This document shows, in pieces, positions 63,941 to 64,000 of a DNA stretch of 64,000 nucleotides. The notes beneath the pieces were generated by a model that worked only from the letters and a program-made list of their open reading frames with translations, was not told the origin of the DNA and did not search any database. The DNA is from Pseudomonas sp. H3(2019) (GTDB lineage: Bacteria; Pseudomonadota; Gammaproteobacteria; Pseudomonadales; Pseudomonadaceae): the NCBI RefSeq assembly GCF_007713465.1, contig NZ_VMSG01000015.1:86680-150679 (forward strand), in the 5' to 3' direction. Every line of letters begins with the position of its first letter. Position 1 is the stretch's first letter. The position numbers and the translations under genes are program-made.

Positions 63941-64000
63941 GGACGATGAACGAGCCCCATGAAAGACAGGACACCGTTTCCCCCTTACGATAAGGGATAG

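Noticed and set aside
63672..63974. 100-codon minus-strand frame at the right edge
   Set aside because: It overlaps the more plausible 61-aa frame and the terminator hairpin, and its translation is His/Cys-rich without homology.

Overview
This window looks like the chromosome of a fluorescens-group Pseudomonas. The evidence is the gene order bamA-rseP-dxr-cdsA-uppS-frr-pyrH-tsf-rpsB / map-glnD-dapC / dapD / plsB / mexLJK / adk-ppc / lysS-prfB / wsp, the many GTGGGAGCGAGC-type REP doublets, a GH68 levansucrase, and high GC with strong Pseudomonas codon bias. Gene identities come from reading the translated sequence and remembered families and synteny; no database search was made.

Layout. Positions 1-9658 (minus strand) hold an essential envelope and translation block: partial bamA, rseP, dxr, cdsA, uppS, frr, pyrH, tsf, rpsB. 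From 9975 the plus strand carries map, glnD and dapC. Positions 14803-17700 are an accessory insertion: a nitroreductase and a DMT exporter, divergent from a MarR regulator with a clear operator, followed by a MITE-like nested palindrome. The conserved order resumes with a YffB/ArsC-like protein, dapD, csdA, csdE, then tcdA, ndvB, dapE, rlmA, a small conserved gene, a cold-shock gene and plsB. DAP/lysine biosynthesis is represented three times (dapC, dapD, dapE).

Positions 31080-32100 hold a highly structured leader in front of a small Pseudomonas-type protein. Positions 32101-37011 are a MexJK-like RND pump with a divergent TetR (MexL-like) regulator. Positions 37050-46430 are mostly housekeeping genes (rsmJ, tsaB, adk, ppc) and conserved genes of unknown or general function. 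Positions 46500-50000 carry a small membrane protein, a lipoprotein-type alpha/beta hydrolase, a QEGLA/MATCAP-like protein and a TetR regulator. Then come lysS and prfB, the latter with the programmed +1 frameshift.

Positions 52874-61325 are a complete wspABCDEFR surface-sensing operon: MCP, two CheW, CheR-TPR, CheA-REC, CheB and a GGDEF diguanylate cyclase. It is followed by a cytoplasmic-type levansucrase whose promoter -10 is overlapped by a LexA-like box, then a scar of broken genes (a LysR head joined to a ParE-like tail) and a small possible gene at the right edge.

Most notable: (1) the DUF6124-like leader at 31291-31606, which has mutually exclusive pairings next to the ribosome binding site; (2) the LexA-type site on the levansucrase promoter; (3) the LysR/ParE chimeric scar; (4) the nested-palindrome MITE-like element in the dapC-yffB insertion. 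No tRNA, rRNA, CRISPR array or intact insertion sequence was seen.
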